Source: Puniceicoccaceae bacterium (GTDB lineage: Bacteria; Verrucomicrobiota; Verrucomicrobiia; Opitutales; Coraliomargaritaceae). From it: a stretch of DNA of 64,000 nucleotides. The position numbers and the translations under genes were made by a program. Below the pieces are notes generated by a model. The model searched no databases. It was not told where the DNA came from and saw only the letters and a list, made by a program, of their open reading frames with translations. The DNA lies in the NCBI GenBank assembly GCA_018402305.1, contig JAGYJE010000001.1, positions 1 to 64,000 on the forward strand, given 5' to 3'. Shown here one piece after another: positions 62,396-64,000 of the stretch. Each line of letters starts with the position of its first letter. Position 1 is the first letter of the stretch.

Positions 62396-64000
62396 ATGAT
62401 GATAAGAACTATAATTACTTTCCTGGCCCTCATTTGTGTCGCGCACTCGGCACCTTCGATACGGGTTGAATCGATCCTTGCGGAGACGAAGCCTGAGATT
62501 GATGGCGTCCTTGATGAGTCCGTATGGGCTTCTGCCCATTGGTATGGAGGGTTTCATGTTCTCGGATCTGAGAGCAAACCGGATGTTGCTACCGAGTTTG
62601 CGGTGAGCTATAATCAGGACTACCTGTTCATCGCGGTGCGTAGCAGCGAGCCGTCCGGTTTGATTAAAGCGCAGGCGATGGAACGCGATTCCCACGGCAT
62701 CTATCGTGACGACTCGGTGGAGGTCTTCATTGCTCCGGGTGCCCAGCGCGGCGAGTATTATCAATTTCAGGTAAATGCGGTAGGGGTGGTCGGCGACGCG
62801 GTCGCTCGGCAGTCCGGAACCGTCAGGGACTCCGCTTGGAGGAGTTATCTCGAGGCCGCAACGGTCCGGGGAGCAGCGGGGTGGGAACTGGAAATGGCGA
62901 TCCCACTCGCGGATTTGGAGTTGAGCGAGGTGGAAGGGACTGAATGGGGCATCAATATCGCCCGAATCCGTCGGGGTGGCGGGAATGAGCTCCAGACTTT
63001 CGTCCCATTGGTCAGTTCCTTTCATCAACCTTCCCAGTTCGCGACGCTGGAACTTCCGGGACTTGGCTTCGAGGAGCGTCGTTTTGAGCTGACGGAGATG
63101 TCTTCTTTTTCAGTCTATCGTGAGAACGAGAGGATGCAGGTTCAAAGCAAAGTCAACGTGGACAACCGGAGCACCCGGCTTCAGCCGGTGCTTTTGCAGG
63201 TTTACTTTCATGAACGACCGGATTTCAGCCCCGAGGAACGGAGCGATATATTAAATCCCGCATCGAGCCGCAATTATGACTTGAAGCTCGAACTGCCCCG
63301 CTTGGGTCGCCAGTACATCGTGCTCGAACTGACGGATCGTCGTGAGCCGGACCGCCCTTTGGTGCGGCGGATTCGAGAGGTGAATCTGACTTTCAATCCC
63401 CTGGAAGTCGTCTTGCATGAGCCTGCCTATATGGCATCGATTTTTCCCAGTCAGTCGATTGCCAGCATTGAAGGAATATTGAAGATCGCCTTTTCTGAAA
63501 CAGAGCTCTCCCGTTTTCAGGGGCGTGTGGCTCTGTGGTCCGATTCAGAAAGCGAAGAGCTTCTTTCAGAGATGACTCTCGATTCATTGACCCCGGAAAC
63601 GGCTTTCAATTTACCACTGCCCGAGATGGTTGAAGGTGCGTATTCTCTGCGAGTCGATCTTGTCGATGCAGCCAGTGGCGAGCGCTATCATGCCGCTCAA
63701 GTCATCCGCAAGTTGGGACCTCCCCCGAGTGGCATTGAATGGCGGATCAGCCGCGAGGGTATTTTACTGCGCGATGGGGAGCCGTTTTTGCCGGTAGGCT
63801 GGTTCAGCATCGGCGCTTCCGACATGGCCGCGAATGAGGGCATTTACAACCTTTCCTGGAACTATTGGGGACCGTGGGAGAGTGTGGCCGTTCTGCGTCA
63901 ACGCCTGGATCAAATACATGCCGCCGGCGGTTATGCGGTTATTTATCCGACTACGGGGAATCAAAGGCCCGAGGCTCTCACCAAGGGGGCGCTGTGGACG
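62396..64000 (+). CDS. Secreted CBM9-domain protein, partial (runs off the window)
   Basis: An open frame of 535 codons to the last base. It has a signal peptide (MMIRTIITFLALICVAHSAP), then a CBM9-like domain (about residues 25-230: TKPEIDGVLDESVWASAHWYGGF, DDSVEVFIAPGAQRGEYYQFQVN, GWELEMAIPLADLELS). Beta-rich regions (about 245-420) follow, then SREGILLRDGEPFLPVGWFSIGA (about 452-474), the start of a glycoside-hydrolase-like (beta/alpha)8 domain with 'r-G-k-P-f-p-v-G-w'. The C-terminus lies outside the window. It probably acts on the same glycan as the GH130-like enzyme, 173 bp upstream; that spacer (62223-62395) shows no gene. Confidence 0.85.
   Translation, partial: MMIRTIITFLALICVAHSAPSIRVESILAETKPEIDGVLDESVWASAHWYGGFHVLGSESKPDVATEFAVSYNQDYLFIAVRSSEPSGLIKAQAMERDSHGIYRDDSVEVFIAPGAQRGEYYQFQVNAVGVVGDAVARQSGTVRDSAWRSYLEAATVRGAAGWELEMAIPLADLELSEVEGTEWGINIARIRRGGGNELQTFVPLVSSFHQPSQFATLELPGLGFEERRFELTEMSSFSVYRENERMQVQSKVNVDNRSTRLQPVLLQVYFHERPDFSPEERSDILNPASSRNYDLKLELPRLGRQYIVLELTDRREPDRPLVRRIREVNLTFNPLEVVLHEPAYMASIFPSQSIASIEGILKIAFSETELSRFQGRVALWSDSESEELLSEMTLDSLTPETAFNLPLPEMVEGAYSLRVDLVDAASGERYHAAQVIRKLGPPPSGIEWRISREGILLRDGEPFLPVGWFSIGASDMAANEGIYNLSWNYWGPWESVAVLRQRLDQIHAAGGYAVIYPTTGNQRPEALTKGALWT

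Overview
The window looks like a chromosomal stretch of a marine or polysaccharide-degrading Verrucomicrobiota, probably of the Opitutales/Puniceicoccales/Coraliomargarita type. This is inferred from gene content: a PEP-CTERM protein with an autotransporter-type beta-strand repeat, a prepilin-like protein with an H-X9-DG motif, a Verru_Chthon-cassette-A-like protein, LamG proteins, a DUF4838 protein, many LacI/AraC/IclR/GntR regulators paired with sugar enzymes, and a microcompartment shell gene. I see no rRNA, tRNA or CRISPR array.

Layout. 0.1-2.4 kb: a DUF4143 ATPase, a repeat-rich spacer and a PIN/Phd toxin-antitoxin pair. 2.6-8.0 kb: an IclR regulator divergent from an SDR/enolase-superfamily/RraA operon and followed by LamG and 2-hydroxyacid dehydrogenase genes. 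8.2-18.4 kb: a LacI-controlled block (SGNH hydrolase, six-hairpin glycosidase-like, prepilin-like, large secreted protein; then a PEP-CTERM protein). 18.6-21.0 kb: cytochrome P450, 2Fe-2S ferredoxin and AraC regulator, resembling the oxidative demethylation modules of algal-glycan degraders. 21.0-27.8 kb: a graveyard with a URO-D fragment, a frameshifted Verru_Chthon A gene and a transposase-HTH/LacI chimera fused tail-to-tail with a truncated secreted protein. 27.8-40.8 kb: a PocR/AraC-controlled set (DUF4838+LamG, GH38-like, transaldolase-like, FAD oxidoreductase, six-hairpin protein, ROK). 40.8-43.9 kb: a decayed paralogue of the 982-residue secreted protein and a transposase remnant.

44.0-53.3 kb is the most interesting block. 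A cluster under an IclR regulator with a KdgR-like palindrome carries a Gfo/Idh/MocA dehydrogenase, a solute-binding-like protein without signal peptide, a CaiB/BaiF CoA-transferase, two MaoC proteins, a RhaT-type symporter, an L-rhamnose mutarotase, a DHDPS-type aldolase with a C-terminal helix resembling a microcompartment encapsulation peptide, a tandem-domain BMC shell protein and a COG3618-type lactonase. Together they suggest non-phosphorylating 6-deoxyhexose (rhamnose/fucose) catabolism whose aldolase step, releasing lactaldehyde, is tied to a microcompartment. The linked CoA-transferase and MaoC genes are not explained by that pathway.

53.5-64.0 kb: a heparinase II/III remnant, an AraC regulator, a ManA-like isomerase with a ROK kinase, a GH43-like propeller protein, a CBM9-like lipoprotein, a GntR-type regulator, a GH130-like phosphorylase and a partial CBM9-containing secreted protein running off the end. 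Regulators sit beside their likely targets and several short DNA motifs recur at their promoters, so part of the regulatory wiring can be read directly.
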